From the NCBI GenBank assembly GCA_002704625.1, contig PAGZ01000004.1:1-38832 (forward strand): a stretch of 38,832 nucleotides of DNA. The letters run 5' to 3'. The position numbers and the translations under genes were made by a program. Of this stretch, positions 25,789-35,662 are shown in pieces. This DNA is from Candidatus Pelagibacter sp. (GTDB lineage Bacteria; Pseudomonadota; Alphaproteobacteria; Pelagibacterales; Pelagibacteraceae). The stretch's first letter is position 1. Every line of letters starts with the position of its first letter. The notes below the pieces were generated by a model. It saw only the letters and a program-made list of their open reading frames with translations, had not been told where the DNA came from and did no database searches.

Positions 25789-27341
25789 TGTTAAGTTTTT
25801 TCAATAAAAGATTTTTTATAATTTTTTTATTTCCAATTCTTTTGGGAGGCATTACAGTTTTTAGTTTTCAACCATACAATCTTTTCTTTATTAATTTTTT
25901 ATCTCTTCCTTTGTTATTTTTCATAATTATTTATGTAAAAAAAAAATCAAAGAGCATTTATATAAAAAAACCCTTTTTAAAAAATTTATTTATTTTAGGT
26001 ACATCATATGGTTTTGGTTTCTTCTTTTTTGGCATTTATTGGATTGCACATTCTTTAACATTTGATGAAACTTTTAAATTTCTAATACCATTCAGTCTAA
26101 TCCTGATTCCTTTATTCTTATCTTTATTCTTTTCCTTGCCAATAGTTCTTGTAGGTAATTTTTGTGAAAAAAATTTATCCTCAATATTTTTGTTGAGTTC
26201 AGTTTTTTCACTTTCTGATTTTGTAAGAAGCAAAATTCTTACAGGTTTTCCCTGGAATATTTGGAGTTATAGTTTTTCTTGGTCATTAGAAAATTTACAA
26301 ATCTTATATAAAATTGGCTTCTTTTCTTTCAACATATTAGTTATTACAATTTTTTTTATGCCTACTATATTGTTTTTCAAGAACAATTATAAATATTATA
26401 TTCTATCTTTTTTTTTAATTTTAATTTTTTCGAATTATTTTTACGGGTCATATAAACTTAACTCTTATGAAAGTAATTCCAATTTAAATGGAATAAATTT
26501 TAAAATCATATCAGCTGGGATGAATTTGAATGAATTTAAAGATGATATAAAGACTGCATCTAAATTAATAAAATATAGTGAACCTGACAAAAATAAAAAG
26601 ACAATTTTTATTTGGCCAGAAGGTATTTTTTTATCAGAAAACTTTAATAAAAAAAAAGATATACAAGAATTGTTTGCAAATAACTTTTCTCAAAATCATT
26701 TAATAATATTTGGCGCAAATACATCTCAGGATGGTTCCTTTAAAAAAAAATATTTTAACAGCATGATTTTTTCTGACAAAAATTTAAATTTTATATCTAA
26801 GTATGATAAAAGAAAATTAGTACCGTTTGGTGAATTTTTACCTTTTGAGAGTTTTTTAAAATCTATTGGATTAAAAAAAATTACACCTGGTTACTCGTCA
26901 TTTTCAAAAGGTAAGAAAAATTCATTAATAAGTATAGATTTTGATAAAAAAAATATTAATTTTTTAAGTTTAATTTGTTATGAAATAATTTTTCCAGGTC
27001 TGGAAGAAGATTATAGTAAATTCAATTTTATTATAAATATTTCAGAAGATGCTTGGTTTGGAGAAAGTATAGGTCCCCACCAGCATTTTGCTAAAGCTAT
27101 TTTCAGATCAATAGAGTCGGGTGTATATACTATAAGATCAGCAAATAAGGGAATTAGTGCATTTATTAATCCACAAGGAAAAATTTTAAAAAATTTACAA
27201 CCAAATGAAATAGGAAATATAGAATTAAGACTGCCAATAATTGAAGAAACGAAAAAACAATTTAAAAAAGATTTGATATTTTTGTTTCTTTTAATTACAT
27301 ATATTCTCACATTTTTTGTATTAAGAAAATTTAAACTTTAA
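25788..27341 (+). CDS. lnt: Apolipoprotein N-acyltransferase
   Basis: Inner-membrane enzyme adding the third acyl chain to lipoproteins. The 517-residue protein has an N-terminal membrane part with about seven helices (1-215) and a periplasmic carbon-nitrogen hydrolase domain (about 235-490). The triad is visible: Glu278 in IWPEG, Lys341 in [11 protein letters not shown] and Cys397 in [11 protein letters not shown] final transmembrane helix lies at about 493-513. [10 protein letters not shown] (154-163) is also characteristic. It overlaps ybeY and metK by a single base at each end. Confidence 0.96.
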   Translation: MLSFFNKRFFIIFLFPILLGGITVFSFQPYNLFFINFLSLPLLFFIIIYVKKKSKSIYIKKPFLKNLFILGTSYGFGFFFFGIYWIAHSLTFDETFKFLIPFSLILIPLFLSLFFSLPIVLVGNFCEKNLSSIFLLSSVFSLSDFVRSKILTGFPWNIWSYSFSWSLENLQILYKIGFFSFNILVITIFFMPTILFFKNNYKYYILSFFLILIFSNYFYGSYKLNSYESNSNLNGINFKIISAGMNLNEFKDDIKTASKLIKYSEPDKNKKTIFIWPEGIFLSENFNKKKDIQELFANNFSQNHLIIFGANTSQDGSFKKKYFNSMIFSDKNLNFISKYDKRKLVPFGEFLPFESFLKSIGLKKITPGYSSFSKGKKNSLISIDFDKKNINFLSLICYEIIFPGLEEDYSKFNFIINISEDAWFGESIGPHQHFAKAIFRSIESGVYTIRSANKGISAFINPQGKILKNLQPNEIGNIELRLPIIEETKKQFKKDLIFLFLLITYILTFFVLRKFKL

Positions 27342-28503
27342 TGAATTTTAAAAACTATCTTTTTACTAGTGAGTCAGTATCAGAAGGACATCCTGATAAA
27401 GTTTGTGATCGAATTTCTGATATGGTTGTCGATACATATATTTCAAAGGATTCTTTTTCAAGAGTTGCATGTGAAACACTAGCAACTACTAACAAAGTTG
27501 TTTTAGCTGGAGAAACAAGAGGACCAGAAATAAAAAAAATGATCTAATAGAAAAAGTTCGTAATTGTATTAAAGATATAGGTTATGAGCAAAAAGGTTTT
27601 CACTGGAAGAATTGCAATATCGACGTAAATCTTCACTCTCAGTCATCTGATATAGCTATGGGCGTTGATTCAAAGGGCAATAAAGACGAAGGAGCAGGTG
27701 ATCAAGGTATTATGTTTGGTTATGCTTGTGATGAAACTGACGTTTTAATGCCGGCGCCAATCTATTTCTCTCATAAAATTTTAGAACTTATGGCATTAGA
27801 TAGAAAAAATGGAAAAGCAAATAAACTGGAACCTGACTCAAAAAGCCAAGTCACTTTAATGTATGAAAATGGAATACCAGTAAAAGTTACAGCAGTAGTA
27901 ATTTCTACCCAGCATTCAGCAGACGTTACTCAAAAACAAGTAAAGGAAATTGTCAGGCCGTATTTAGAGAAAGCAATTCCTAAAAATTTATTATCCGATC
28001 TTAAAGATGAAGATTTTTATGTAAATCCAACTGGCCAATTTATTATTGGTGGTCCAGATGGTGATGCAGGTTTGACGGGAAGAAAAATTATAGTTGATAC
28101 TTATGGTGGGGCGGCACGTCATGGTGGCGGAGCATTTTCTGGTAAGGACCCAAGTAAAGTTGACAGATCTGCTGCTTACGCAGCAAGGTATGTTGCAAAA
28201 AATGTAGTTGCCTCTAAAATTTCAAAAAAATGTGAAATACAACTTTCATATGCTATTGGCGTGTCAAAACCATTGTCTATTTATGTTAACCTTTTTGATG
28301 GTGACTCTGAAAAAGAAAAGCATGTAGAAAATTTGATTAAAGATAACTTTGATTTAAGCCCAAGGGGCATTAGAGAAATGTTAAACTTAAATCGACCTAT
28401 TTACGAGTGCACAGCAGCCTACGGTCATTTTGGCAGAAAACCTGGATCAGATGGCACTTTTTCTTGGGAAAATACTGACAAAGTATCAATTTTTAAAAAG
28501 TAA
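27341..28503 (+). CDS. metK: S-adenosylmethionine synthetase, interrupted by a frame change
   Basis: Makes SAM from methionine and ATP. The first segment, residues 1-65 from ATG 27341, carries [20 protein letters not shown] and [17 protein letters not shown], then hits a stop at 27545-27547. The rest continues in the -1 frame to 28503, with [21 protein letters not shown] and the phosphate loop [17 protein letters not shown]. The break lies in an A8 run (27532-27539); nine As would give one protein of 387 residues, the normal length. The sequence A AAA AAA in the first frame is also a classic -1 slippery heptamer. All active-site regions are otherwise intact. No SAM riboswitch is possible upstream because lnt abuts. 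Confidence 0.92.
27532..27539 (+). other. A8 run at the metK frame break
   Basis: Eight As preceded by GAAAT and followed by TGATC. One extra A, or a -1 ribosomal shift on A AAA AAA, joins the two metK frames between the GETRGP motif and the [16 protein letters not shown] segment. Confidence 0.9.
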
Positions 28504-28558
28504 TTCTTGAAAAAAATATAAATTTAAATTAAAAATTATTTAAAATTACCTGTAAGTC

Positions 28559-28585
28559 AAAATGGGCTTTTGCCCATTTTTTTTT
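28559..28585 (+). terminator. Rho-independent terminator between metK and nusA
   Basis: A perfect 9-bp stem AAAATGGGC (28559-28567) with GCCCATTTT (28572-28580), loop TTTT, followed by a T run to 28585. It ends the tsaB-metK run. It lies only 14 bases before the nusA ATG, so it can also act as a leader attenuator for nusA, whose product modulates termination. Confidence 0.85.
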
Positions 28586-28599
28586 AGGTGAAAGGAAAA

Positions 28600-30153
28600 A
28601 TGCTTAATAGAGGTTTAGATAAACAAGAATTGTTAAGAATAGTAGATTCGGTAGCAAACGAAAAGTCTATAGACAAAGAATTGATATTAGATTCCATGGA
28701 AACAGCCATTCAAAGAGCTGCTTACAGTAAATTTGGTTTTGAAACTGCAATAGAGGCAAAAATTAATAGAGAGGATGGAACTATTAAAATTCAGAAAGTT
28801 CTTGAAATTGTTGAAAATGTTGAAGACCCAGTGAAACAAATAACTTTAAAGGATGCTGGGGCAATAAATAAAGAAAATAAAAAATTAAAAGTTGGAGATA
28901 AAATTTACGAAGAATTACCCCAAATTGATTTTGGAAGAATAGCAGCACAAAGTGCTAAACAGGTTATTTCGCAAAAAGTAAGAGAAGCTGAAAAGAATAG
29001 ACAATATGAGGATTTCAAGGATAAACAAGGCCAGATTGTTAGTGGAATTATCAAAAGAGCCGAATACGGAAATGTTATAGTTGATCTTGGTAGAGCAGAA
29101 GGAATTATAAGAAAAGAGGAATTAATACAAAGAGAAATATTAAAAAATGGAGATAGAGTAAAAGCTTTTTGCTTTGAGGTTAAACAAGATACCAAAGGTC
29201 ATCAAATTTTTCTTTCACGTGCTCATCCTCAATTTTTAGCTAGATTATTTTTTCAGGAAGTACCAGAAATATACGAAGGTGTTATCGAAATAAAATCTGT
29301 TGCTAGAGATTCAGGAAGTAGAGCAAAAATATGCGTTAATTCTAAAGATTCTTCATTAGATCCAGTTGGCGCATGTGTTGGAATGAGGGGAAGTAGAGTT
29401 CAAACTGTAGTAAATGAATTACAAGGAGAAAAAATAGATATAATTAAATGGACAGAAGATTTACCCACACTTGTTGCAGAATCTCTTTCACCAGCAGAAA
29501 TACAAAAAGTATTAATTGACGAAGAGAATAAGAGAATCGAAGTTATCTTAACAGAAGAAAATTTAAGTAAAGCAATTGGCCGAAGAGGTCAAAACGTAAG
29601 ACTAGCGTCGAAGCTAATTAATTATGAAATAGATATACTTACCGATCAAGAAGATTCAGAAAGAAGACAAAAAGAGTTTAAGGAAAGAACAGAGCTTTTT
29701 GTAAAAGGTTTAGAAGTAGACGAAACACTTGGGCAGCTTTTGGTTTCTGAAAATTTTCAAAATATTGAGGAAATATCACAATCTAATATTGATAATATGA
29801 CTAGAATCGAGGGTATTGAAGAGTCAACTGCTAAAGAATTAATTGAAAGAGCTAAAGAATTTTTAGAGAAAGAAAAACTAGAAATTTCTCAAAAATTAAA
29901 AAAATTAGGCGTTGAAGACTCACTTATTAAACTTGAAGGTATGACACAGGGTATGCTTGTAGTACTAGGAGAAAAAAATATTAAAAAGCTCAAAGATTTT
30001 GCTGAATTATCCTCAGACGAATTAGTTGGTGGGATGGATGAAGTTAAAGGTAAAAGAATAAAAATAGACGGATATCTTGAGGAGTTTAATTTAACAAAAC
30101 AAGAGGCAGATAACCTAATAATGAATGCAAGAAAAATTGTGTTCGCTGATTAA
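28600..30153 (+). CDS. nusA: Transcription termination/antitermination factor NusA
   Basis: RNA polymerase-associated factor controlling pausing, termination and antitermination. In 517 residues it has an N-terminal RNAP-binding domain (about 1-130) and an S1 domain (about 140-205, GIIKRAEYGNVIVDLG). Two KH domains follow (about 225-350, with GMRGSRVQ and AIGRRGQNVRLASKL), then C-terminal acidic helix-hairpin-helix repeats (about 365-515). ATG at 28600 is chosen over in-frame GTG 28588 because AGGTGAAAGGA lies just upstream as ribosome-binding site. It is three bases from infB; the usual upstream rimP and downstream ylxR are absent. Confidence 0.97.
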   Translation: MLNRGLDKQELLRIVDSVANEKSIDKELILDSMETAIQRAAYSKFGFETAIEAKINREDGTIKIQKVLEIVENVEDPVKQITLKDAGAINKENKKLKVGDKIYEELPQIDFGRIAAQSAKQVISQKVREAEKNRQYEDFKDKQGQIVSGIIKRAEYGNVIVDLGRAEGIIRKEELIQREILKNGDRVKAFCFEVKQDTKGHQIFLSRAHPQFLARLFFQEVPEIYEGVIEIKSVARDSGSRAKICVNSKDSSLDPVGACVGMRGSRVQTVVNELQGEKIDIIKWTEDLPTLVAESLSPAEIQKVLIDEENKRIEVILTEENLSKAIGRRGQNVRLASKLINYEIDILTDQEDSERRQKEFKERTELFVKGLEVDETLGQLLVSENFQNIEEISQSNIDNMTRIEGIEESTAKELIERAKEFLEKEKLEISQKLKKLGVEDSLIKLEGMTQGMLVVLGEKNIKKLKDFAELSSDELVGGMDEVKGKRIKIDGYLEEFNLTKQEADNLIMNARKIVFAD

Positions 30154-30156
30154 TTT

Positions 30157-32364
30157 ATGCAAAAAGATAAAGGTAAAAAAAAAACATTAACAATATCAAG
30201 TTCATTTAATAAGAAATTCAATCCAAGTTCTTACGGAAAAACCACAAAAAAATCATATATTGTAGAAAAGAAAAAAAGTCCAAAAGCACCATTTAAACAA
30301 AATAGAAATTGGTCTAACCCTTCAAACACAAAGAGTGGCCCAAATAACAGAAATCTCAATAGAAAATATGTTGAACAACAGGCAACCAAAAGATTTATTC
30401 GACCAGAGAAAAAGGACGAGAATATAAAAAACAAAGAAAAAGCAGATAACAGAAACAAGGATTATCAGTCAAAAAGGCAATCTAAGCTTACAATATCAAC
30501 TGCTATGAATGTTGAGGAATTTGAAATTAAACAAAGAAGTTTGGCCTCAGTAAAAAGAGCTAGACTTAAAGAAAAGAAAAATATTAATGATGATACTAAA
30601 AAAGAATTCAAAAAAGTAATAAGAGAAGTTAAAATTCCACAACAAATAACTATACAAGAATTATCAAACAGGATGGCTGAGCAATCAGCAAATATAATTA
30701 AGTTTTTATTAAATATGGGAGTTAAAGCGACAATTAATCATTCTATAGATAAAGACACCGCAGAATACATTGTGAAAGAGTTTGGTCACACTCCTGTTTT
30801 AGAAAAAGCTCCTACAAAAATATCAAACAAACCCTCTATAAGTAATGGAAAAGACTTAGTTCATAGACCGCCAATAGTAACTATTATGGGACATGTAGAT
30901 CATGGAAAAACATCTTTACTGGACGCTTTAAGAAGTACAAATGTAGTATCAGGTGAGCATGGAGGTATAACTCAACATATAGGAGCCTATCAAGTTGGCG
31001 ATAGCAATAATAAAATAATAACTTTTATAGACACTCCTGGTCACGCAGCTTTTACTGAAATGAGAGCTAGAGGTTCAAAGATAACTGATATTGTAGTACT
31101 GGTTATTGCAGCAGACGACGGAGTTAAACCACAAACTGTAGAAGCAATACAACACTCAAAAGCAGCCAAAGTCCCAATAATTGTTGCTATAAACAAGTGT
31201 GATTTACCTAATTCTAACATTGTTAAGATTAAAAATGATTTGATGAGATATGAGTTGGTAGCAGAAGATTTAAGCGGAGACACCTTATTTGTAGAAGTAT
31301 CTGCTATTAAAAAAACTAATTTAGATAAACTAAAAGAAACTATTTTATTACAATCAGATATTTTGGATCTCAAAGCATCTAAGGAGGGTAATGCAAAAGG
31401 AGTAGTTCTAGAATCTAAAATTGATAAGGGAAAAGGGCCTGTTTCAACAATACTAATTACAGAAGGAAAATTAAAAAAGGGAGACCATTTTGTTTGTGGT
31501 AAAACCTTAGGAAAAATTCGTGCCATGTTGGATTACAAAGGAATTAATGTAAATGAAGCTTATCCGTCCACACCAGTTGAAATTTTAGGTATGCACGAAT
31601 CAGCAAATGCCGGCGATGAATTTACGGTTGTTGAAAATGAGGATGAAGCAAAAAAAATAAATGATTTCGAGAAATCTGGAACAAATGGAAATCAAAATTT
31701 AATTTCACAAGATAATACTAAGCTTTTTGATAAAAAAAATCTTAAAGAAGAACTAAATATTATATTAAAGTCTGATGTTCAAGGATCTAGCGAAGCTCTA
31801 AGAAATTCAATCGAAAATATTAATCACGCCGAAGTCAGTCCAAAAATTATTTTATCTGATATTGGAATGATTAATGAAACTGATATTTCTTTAGCTAAAG
31901 CCTCAAGTGCGGTCGTGATTGGTTTTAATGTAAAACCAAATAAAGAAGCAAAGAAATTAGCAGAAGACCAAAAGGTTAGAATTGAATATTTCAATGTAAT
32001 TTATAAAGCAATAGAATACGTAGAAAAATCGCTTTCAGGTTTACTAGAGCCAGAAAGAAAAGAAAAAATAGAAGGCACAGCTGAAATACTAAGAATTTTT
32101 AAACTTTCAAAATCTGGTAAAGTAGCTGGTTCAAAAGTTACGGATGGTGAGATAAAAAATAACTCAAAAGCTAGAATAATAAGAGACGGCAAAGTCATAT
32201 ACGATGGTGAAATAGCAAGTATTTTTAGAGAAAAAAATGCTGCTAAAGAAGTAAAAAGCGGACTTGAATGCGGTATTACATTTAAAAATTTTTTAGATTT
32301 TAAAGAAAAAGACATGATCGAATCTTACAAAGTTGATATGATTGAAAGACAAATTAATGATTAA
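30157..32364 (+). CDS. infB: Translation initiation factor IF-2
   Basis: GTPase that brings initiator tRNA to the 30S subunit and promotes subunit joining. The 735-residue protein begins with a Lys/Asn-rich, low-complexity, probably disordered region (1-155). An IF2_N domain follows (about 160-212, PQQITIQELSNRMAEQSANI). The G domain has GHVDHGKT (245-252), DTPGH (292-296) and NKCD (346-349), and is followed by domains II-IV. The N-terminal extension is short compared with the 850-1000 residues of many alphaproteobacteria, in line with genome compaction. It overlaps rbfA by 8 bases. Confidence 0.97.
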   Translation: MQKDKGKKKTLTISSSFNKKFNPSSYGKTTKKSYIVEKKKSPKAPFKQNRNWSNPSNTKSGPNNRNLNRKYVEQQATKRFIRPEKKDENIKNKEKADNRNKDYQSKRQSKLTISTAMNVEEFEIKQRSLASVKRARLKEKKNINDDTKKEFKKVIREVKIPQQITIQELSNRMAEQSANIIKFLLNMGVKATINHSIDKDTAEYIVKEFGHTPVLEKAPTKISNKPSISNGKDLVHRPPIVTIMGHVDHGKTSLLDALRSTNVVSGEHGGITQHIGAYQVGDSNNKIITFIDTPGHAAFTEMRARGSKITDIVVLVIAADDGVKPQTVEAIQHSKAAKVPIIVAINKCDLPNSNIVKIKNDLMRYELVAEDLSGDTLFVEVSAIKKTNLDKLKETILLQSDILDLKASKEGNAKGVVLESKIDKGKGPVSTILITEGKLKKGDHFVCGKTLGKIRAMLDYKGINVNEAYPSTPVEILGMHESANAGDEFTVVENEDEAKKINDFEKSGTNGNQNLISQDNTKLFDKKNLKEELNIILKSDVQGSSEALRNSIENINHAEVSPKIILSDIGMINETDISLAKASSAVVIGFNVKPNKEAKKLAEDQKVRIEYFNVIYKAIEYVEKSLSGLLEPERKEKIEGTAEILRIFKLSKSGKVAGSKVTDGEIKNNSKARIIRDGKVIYDGEIASIFREKNAAKEVKSGLECGITFKNFLDFKEKDMIESYKVDMIERQIND

Positions 32365-32731
32365 AAATTTTGAGACAAATAGTACAAATCATAGGCATCT
32401 AAGAGTTGGGGAGCTTGTTAAACAAAATTTAGGACAAATTTTCATTAGAAATGAAGCTAAAATCCCAGCTTTTAACACCAAATTAGTCACTGTGACTGAG
32501 GTAAAAATGAGCTCAGACTTAAAGTCAGCTAGAGCTTACGTTATTCCACTAGGTGGTAAAGAAACAAAAAAAACAGTAAATATCTTGACCGAATTTTCTT
32601 ATCTTGTTAGAAAGGCTTTGTCTAAGAAGCTTGATATAAAATTTCTTCCAAGATTATATTTTGTTGAAGACAAGTCTTTTGATTATGCAGAAAGAATAGA
32701 AAAACTTATAAAGAAAAATAAAGATAAATGA
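32357..32731 (+). CDS. rbfA: Ribosome-binding factor A
   Basis: Small KH-type protein that matures the 30S subunit. The 124-residue product contains RHLRVGELVKQNLGQIF at the start, then TVTEVKMSSDLKSARAYV and LRYVPKL-like KFLPRLYFVEDKS, all typical. The ATG at 32357 is preferred to an in-frame TTG at 32342, giving the usual length and only an 8-base overlap with infB. Its stop overlaps the rpsO start by four bases (ATGA). truB, normally between rbfA and rpsO, is not here. Confidence 0.94.
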   Translation: MIKNFETNSTNHRHLRVGELVKQNLGQIFIRNEAKIPAFNTKLVTVTEVKMSSDLKSARAYVIPLGGKETKKTVNILTEFSYLVRKALSKKLDIKFLPRLYFVEDKSFDYAERIEKLIKKNKDK

Positions 32732-32985
32732 AATCTAAGAAAGATCTAATTAAATCTCTGGAATTACATAAAAATGATGTTGGCTCAACTGCAGTTCAAA
32801 TAGGCCTTTTAAGTCAAAAAATTGAAAATCTCTCAAATCATTTTAAAAAATTTAAAAAAGACAAGCATTCAGCTAGAGGTTTAACGAAATCTGTAAATCA
32901 AAGAAAAAGACTTTTAAGCTATCTAAGCAAAAATGATCCTAAAGCATATTCAGAAATTATAAAAAAACTTAATTTAAGAAAATAA
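32728..32985 (+). CDS. rpsO: 30S ribosomal protein S15
   Basis: Primary 16S rRNA-binding protein of the 30S platform. The 85-residue product has the family segments DVGSTAVQIGLLSQKIENLSNH and HSARGLTKSVNQRKRLLSYL. It is a few residues shorter than the usual 89. The stop is followed immediately, with no spacer, by the pnp ATG; rpsO-pnp is the near-universal order, and in many bacteria the pair is post-transcriptionally controlled by PNPase itself. Confidence 0.97.
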   Translation: MKSKKDLIKSLELHKNDVGSTAVQIGLLSQKIENLSNHFKKFKKDKHSARGLTKSVNQRKRLLSYLSKNDPKAYSEIIKKLNLRK

Positions 32986-35055
32986 ATGTTTAAACAATTT
33001 AAAGAAGAAATAGATTTTGGTGGTAAAAAACTTACTTTAGAAACAGGAAAAGTTGCAAGACAAGCAGATGGAGCTATAATTGCTACTTGGGGAGAAACAG
33101 TTGTTATTGCAACAGTTGTTGGTGCAAAGAAGGTAAATCCAGAAACAGATTATTTTCCTCTTTCAGTAAATTATCAAGAAAAATATTATGCTGCAGGTAA
33201 AATTCCTGGCGGTTATTTTAAAAGAGAGGCAAGACCAACTGAATCAGAAACATTAATATCTAGATTAATCGATAGACCTATCAGACCCTTATTTCCTGAA
33301 AATTTTAGAAATGAAGTTCAAGTTTTGCCAACAGTTCTTTCTTATGACAATGAAAATGAAGCTGACATATTATCAATCATAGCTTCCTCGGCCGCATTAT
33401 CAATTTCAGGATTACCTTTTAAAGGACCAGTAGGTGCATCAAGAGTTGGTTTTATTGGAGGAAAGTGTATTTTAAATCCGACCAAAAAAGAATTAGAGAA
33501 TTCTAAATTAGATCTAGTAGTAGCCGGAACCAAAGATGCTGTTTTAATGGTAGAGTCTGAAGCTTCTGGTTTAACAGAAAAAGAAATGTTAGATGCTGTT
33601 AAATTTGGTCATGAAGGATTTGTCTCAGTAATTAAAGGTATAGAAAAGTTAGCAAAAAAATGTGCAAAAGAAACTTGGAAAATTGAAAAAAAAGATTTTA
33701 GCAAAGTAATTAAAAAAATTGAAAAAGAGCTTACCAAAGACCTAGAAAAAGCATTTTCAGAAAAAGACAAAAAGACAAGATCAGAATTAATTAATTCGGC
33801 AAGTGAAAAATGTAAATCTTTATTTGAAGAAGAAGAAGATCTATTAGAACATGAAGTAATGTTACAACTAAAAAATCTAGAAAAAAATATTGTAAGAACC
33901 AGAATTTTAAAAAGTAAAAAAAGAATAGATGGAAGAGGCTTGTCAGATGTAAGACCAATAAAATGCGAAGTTGGAATTTTACCAAGAGTTCATGGTTCTG
34001 CTTTGTTTACTAGAGGTGAAACTCAAGCTTTAGTAACAACAACTTTAGGAACAACAGATGATGAACAAAGAATTGAAAGTCTAGAAGGATTAAGAAGAGA
34101 AAGATTTATGCTTCATTATAATTTTCCTCCATTCTCTGTTGGTGAAACAGGAAGAATTGGAACAGGCAGAAGGGAAGTTGGTCATGGAAAACTTGCTTGG
34201 AGAGCTTTAAATTCCTTACTTCCAAAAAAAGAAAATTTTCCTTACACATTGAGAATTGTATCTGAAATTACTGAGTCAAACGGATCTTCCTCAATGGCAA
34301 CAGTTTGTGGTTCATCTTTAGCATTAATGGATGCAGCCGTCCCAATCGCCGAACCTGTAGCAGGAATAGCAATGGGACTAATTAAAGAAAAAGATAAATT
34401 TTCTATTTTGTCAGATATTCTAGGTGATGAGGATCATTTAGGCGACATGGATTTCAAAGTCGCAGGAACTAAAGATGGAATTACTTCTCTGCAAATGGAT
34501 ATAAAAATCACTGGAATAACTTTTGAAATAATGGAACAAGCCCTTTCCCAAGCTAAGGAAGGAAGAATTCATATCCTAGAAGAAATGAATAAAACTTTAA
34601 AATCATCAAGAAAAGAAGTTGGAAAACACACCCCAAAAATGGAAACTATAAAAGTTGACAAAAAAGATATTGCGACTGTGATTGGTAAGGGCGGTGCTAC
34701 TATAAGAGAAATAGTCGAAAAATCTGGTGCAAAAGTAGATGTTAAAGATACAGGAGAAGTTACTGTTGCAGCTGCTAATGAAGACACTAGAAAGATAGCA
34801 GTTCAAATGATCAATGATTTAGTTGCAAAACCAGAAATGGGAAAAACATATAAGGGGAAAGTAGTTAAAATTATGGAATTTGGTGCTTTTGTAAACTTTC
34901 TAGGAAAGCAAGATGGCCTAGTTCATATTTCCCAGTTAGCAGCAAAAAGAGTTCAAAAGGTTACTGACGTAGTTAAAGAAGGGGACGAGGTTTCAGTCAA
35001 GGTAATTGGATTTGATAGAGGAAAAGTTAAACTTTCTATTAAAGAAGCAGTCTAA
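32986..35055 (+). CDS. pnp: Polyribonucleotide nucleotidyltransferase (PNPase)
   Basis: Phosphorolytic 3'-5' exoribonuclease of the degradosome, 689 residues. Domains in order: first RNase PH core (about 10-215), helical domain (about 235-305), second RNase PH core (about 310-540), KH domain with [11 protein letters not shown] (about 550-610) and C-terminal S1 domain with [18 protein letters not shown] (about 618-689). RNA and phosphate-site segments [20 protein letters not shown] and [10 protein letters not shown] are intact. No acidic tail follows the S1 domain, so it is a compact form. Its stop overlaps that of the convergent downstream gene. Confidence 0.98.
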   Translation: MFKQFKEEIDFGGKKLTLETGKVARQADGAIIATWGETVVIATVVGAKKVNPETDYFPLSVNYQEKYYAAGKIPGGYFKREARPTESETLISRLIDRPIRPLFPENFRNEVQVLPTVLSYDNENEADILSIIASSAALSISGLPFKGPVGASRVGFIGGKCILNPTKKELENSKLDLVVAGTKDAVLMVESEASGLTEKEMLDAVKFGHEGFVSVIKGIEKLAKKCAKETWKIEKKDFSKVIKKIEKELTKDLEKAFSEKDKKTRSELINSASEKCKSLFEEEEDLLEHEVMLQLKNLEKNIVRTRILKSKKRIDGRGLSDVRPIKCEVGILPRVHGSALFTRGETQALVTTTLGTTDDEQRIESLEGLRRERFMLHYNFPPFSVGETGRIGTGRREVGHGKLAWRALNSLLPKKENFPYTLRIVSEITESNGSSSMATVCGSSLALMDAAVPIAEPVAGIAMGLIKEKDKFSILSDILGDEDHLGDMDFKVAGTKDGITSLQMDIKITGITFEIMEQALSQAKEGRIHILEEMNKTLKSSRKEVGKHTPKMETIKVDKKDIATVIGKGGATIREIVEKSGAKVDVKDTGEVTVAAANEDTRKIAVQMINDLVAKPEMGKTYKGKVVKIMEFGAFVNFLGKQDGLVHISQLAAKRVQKVTDVVKEGDEVSVKVIGFDRGKVKLSIKEAV

Positions 35056-35570
35056 ATTTGATATTCAAAATTCTGAGACTCTTTATTTATTTGAAGTTCT
35101 TTTGCACCATTTCTTAGGTGAAAATTTCTCGCCATATCAGTTAATGGAGACAAGGTAACCAATCTATCTAAGTGGTTAGATTTTTTAATTTTTTTAAATA
35201 CTTTTTTAACTATCAATTTCCCGCCGCCCTTTTTTTTAGACCAAATTGTATAAGCAATAGCTATTTTACCGACATTTTCTTTTCTCCATGATATGCTTTG
35301 TAAATGAGCATCTTTTGTCATCAAGTCAAATTCATTAATCGTTTTTGGAATTTCATTTGTGAAACCAAAGCACATTATCGCGCATATTTCATTTTTGTAT
35401 TTTACACCAAAAATTTTACGTCCATAACTTGTTCTAAATTTAACATCAAGATCCGGTCTAACAGGATCTTCGTTAATATCACAGGTATTTAGCTCAACTA
35501 ACTTAGCGCCATTCACCCAATCAAAAAAATTATCCAATTTTTCTTTAACTACTTTATTAAAATTTTTCAT
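35052..35570 (-). CDS. Hypothetical protein, possible GNAT-type acetyltransferase
   Basis: A 172-residue cytoplasmic protein that I do not recognise by name. The N-terminal half has an [21 protein letters not shown] segment and a strand pair around [21 protein letters not shown]. The C-terminal half (about 105-172) has the order expected of a GNAT fold: a strand IAIAYTIWS, a Gly-rich turn and helix [18 protein letters not shown], then [22 protein letters not shown], which resembles the family's strand 5-helix 4 and 'xxGF' ending. No catalytic residue can be assigned. It is transcribed away from fabI as a single gene with 92 bases upstream. A phage-derived protein is also possible. Confidence 0.55.
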   Translation of the reverse strand: MKNFNKVVKEKLDNFFDWVNGAKLVELNTCDINEDPVRPDLDVKFRTSYGRKIFGVKYKNEICAIMCFGFTNEIPKTINEFDLMTKDAHLQSISWRKENVGKIAIAYTIWSKKKGGGKLIVKKVFKKIKKSNHLDRLVTLSPLTDMARNFHLRNGAKELQINKESQNFEYQI

Positions 35571-35662
35571 TTTTTTTGTAATAATTAACTTGCTGAATTT
35601 TAAAGTTTACAGATTTTTATTAAATTGTGATGTGTGACAATTAGACATGCAAATTATGCAAA

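Noticed and set aside
27300..27341. SAM riboswitch before metK
   Set aside because: metK begins on the last base of the lnt stop codon, so there is no untranslated leader to hold one.
27658..28503. A short stand-alone metK starting at ATG 27658
   Set aside because: The same frame is open upstream to the A8 run and encodes conserved MetK residues; a protein starting at 27658 would lack the N-terminal substrate residues.
31041..31526. 161-codon minus-strand open frame inside infB
   Set aside because: It is antisense to the conserved G domain of IF-2 and has no independent support.
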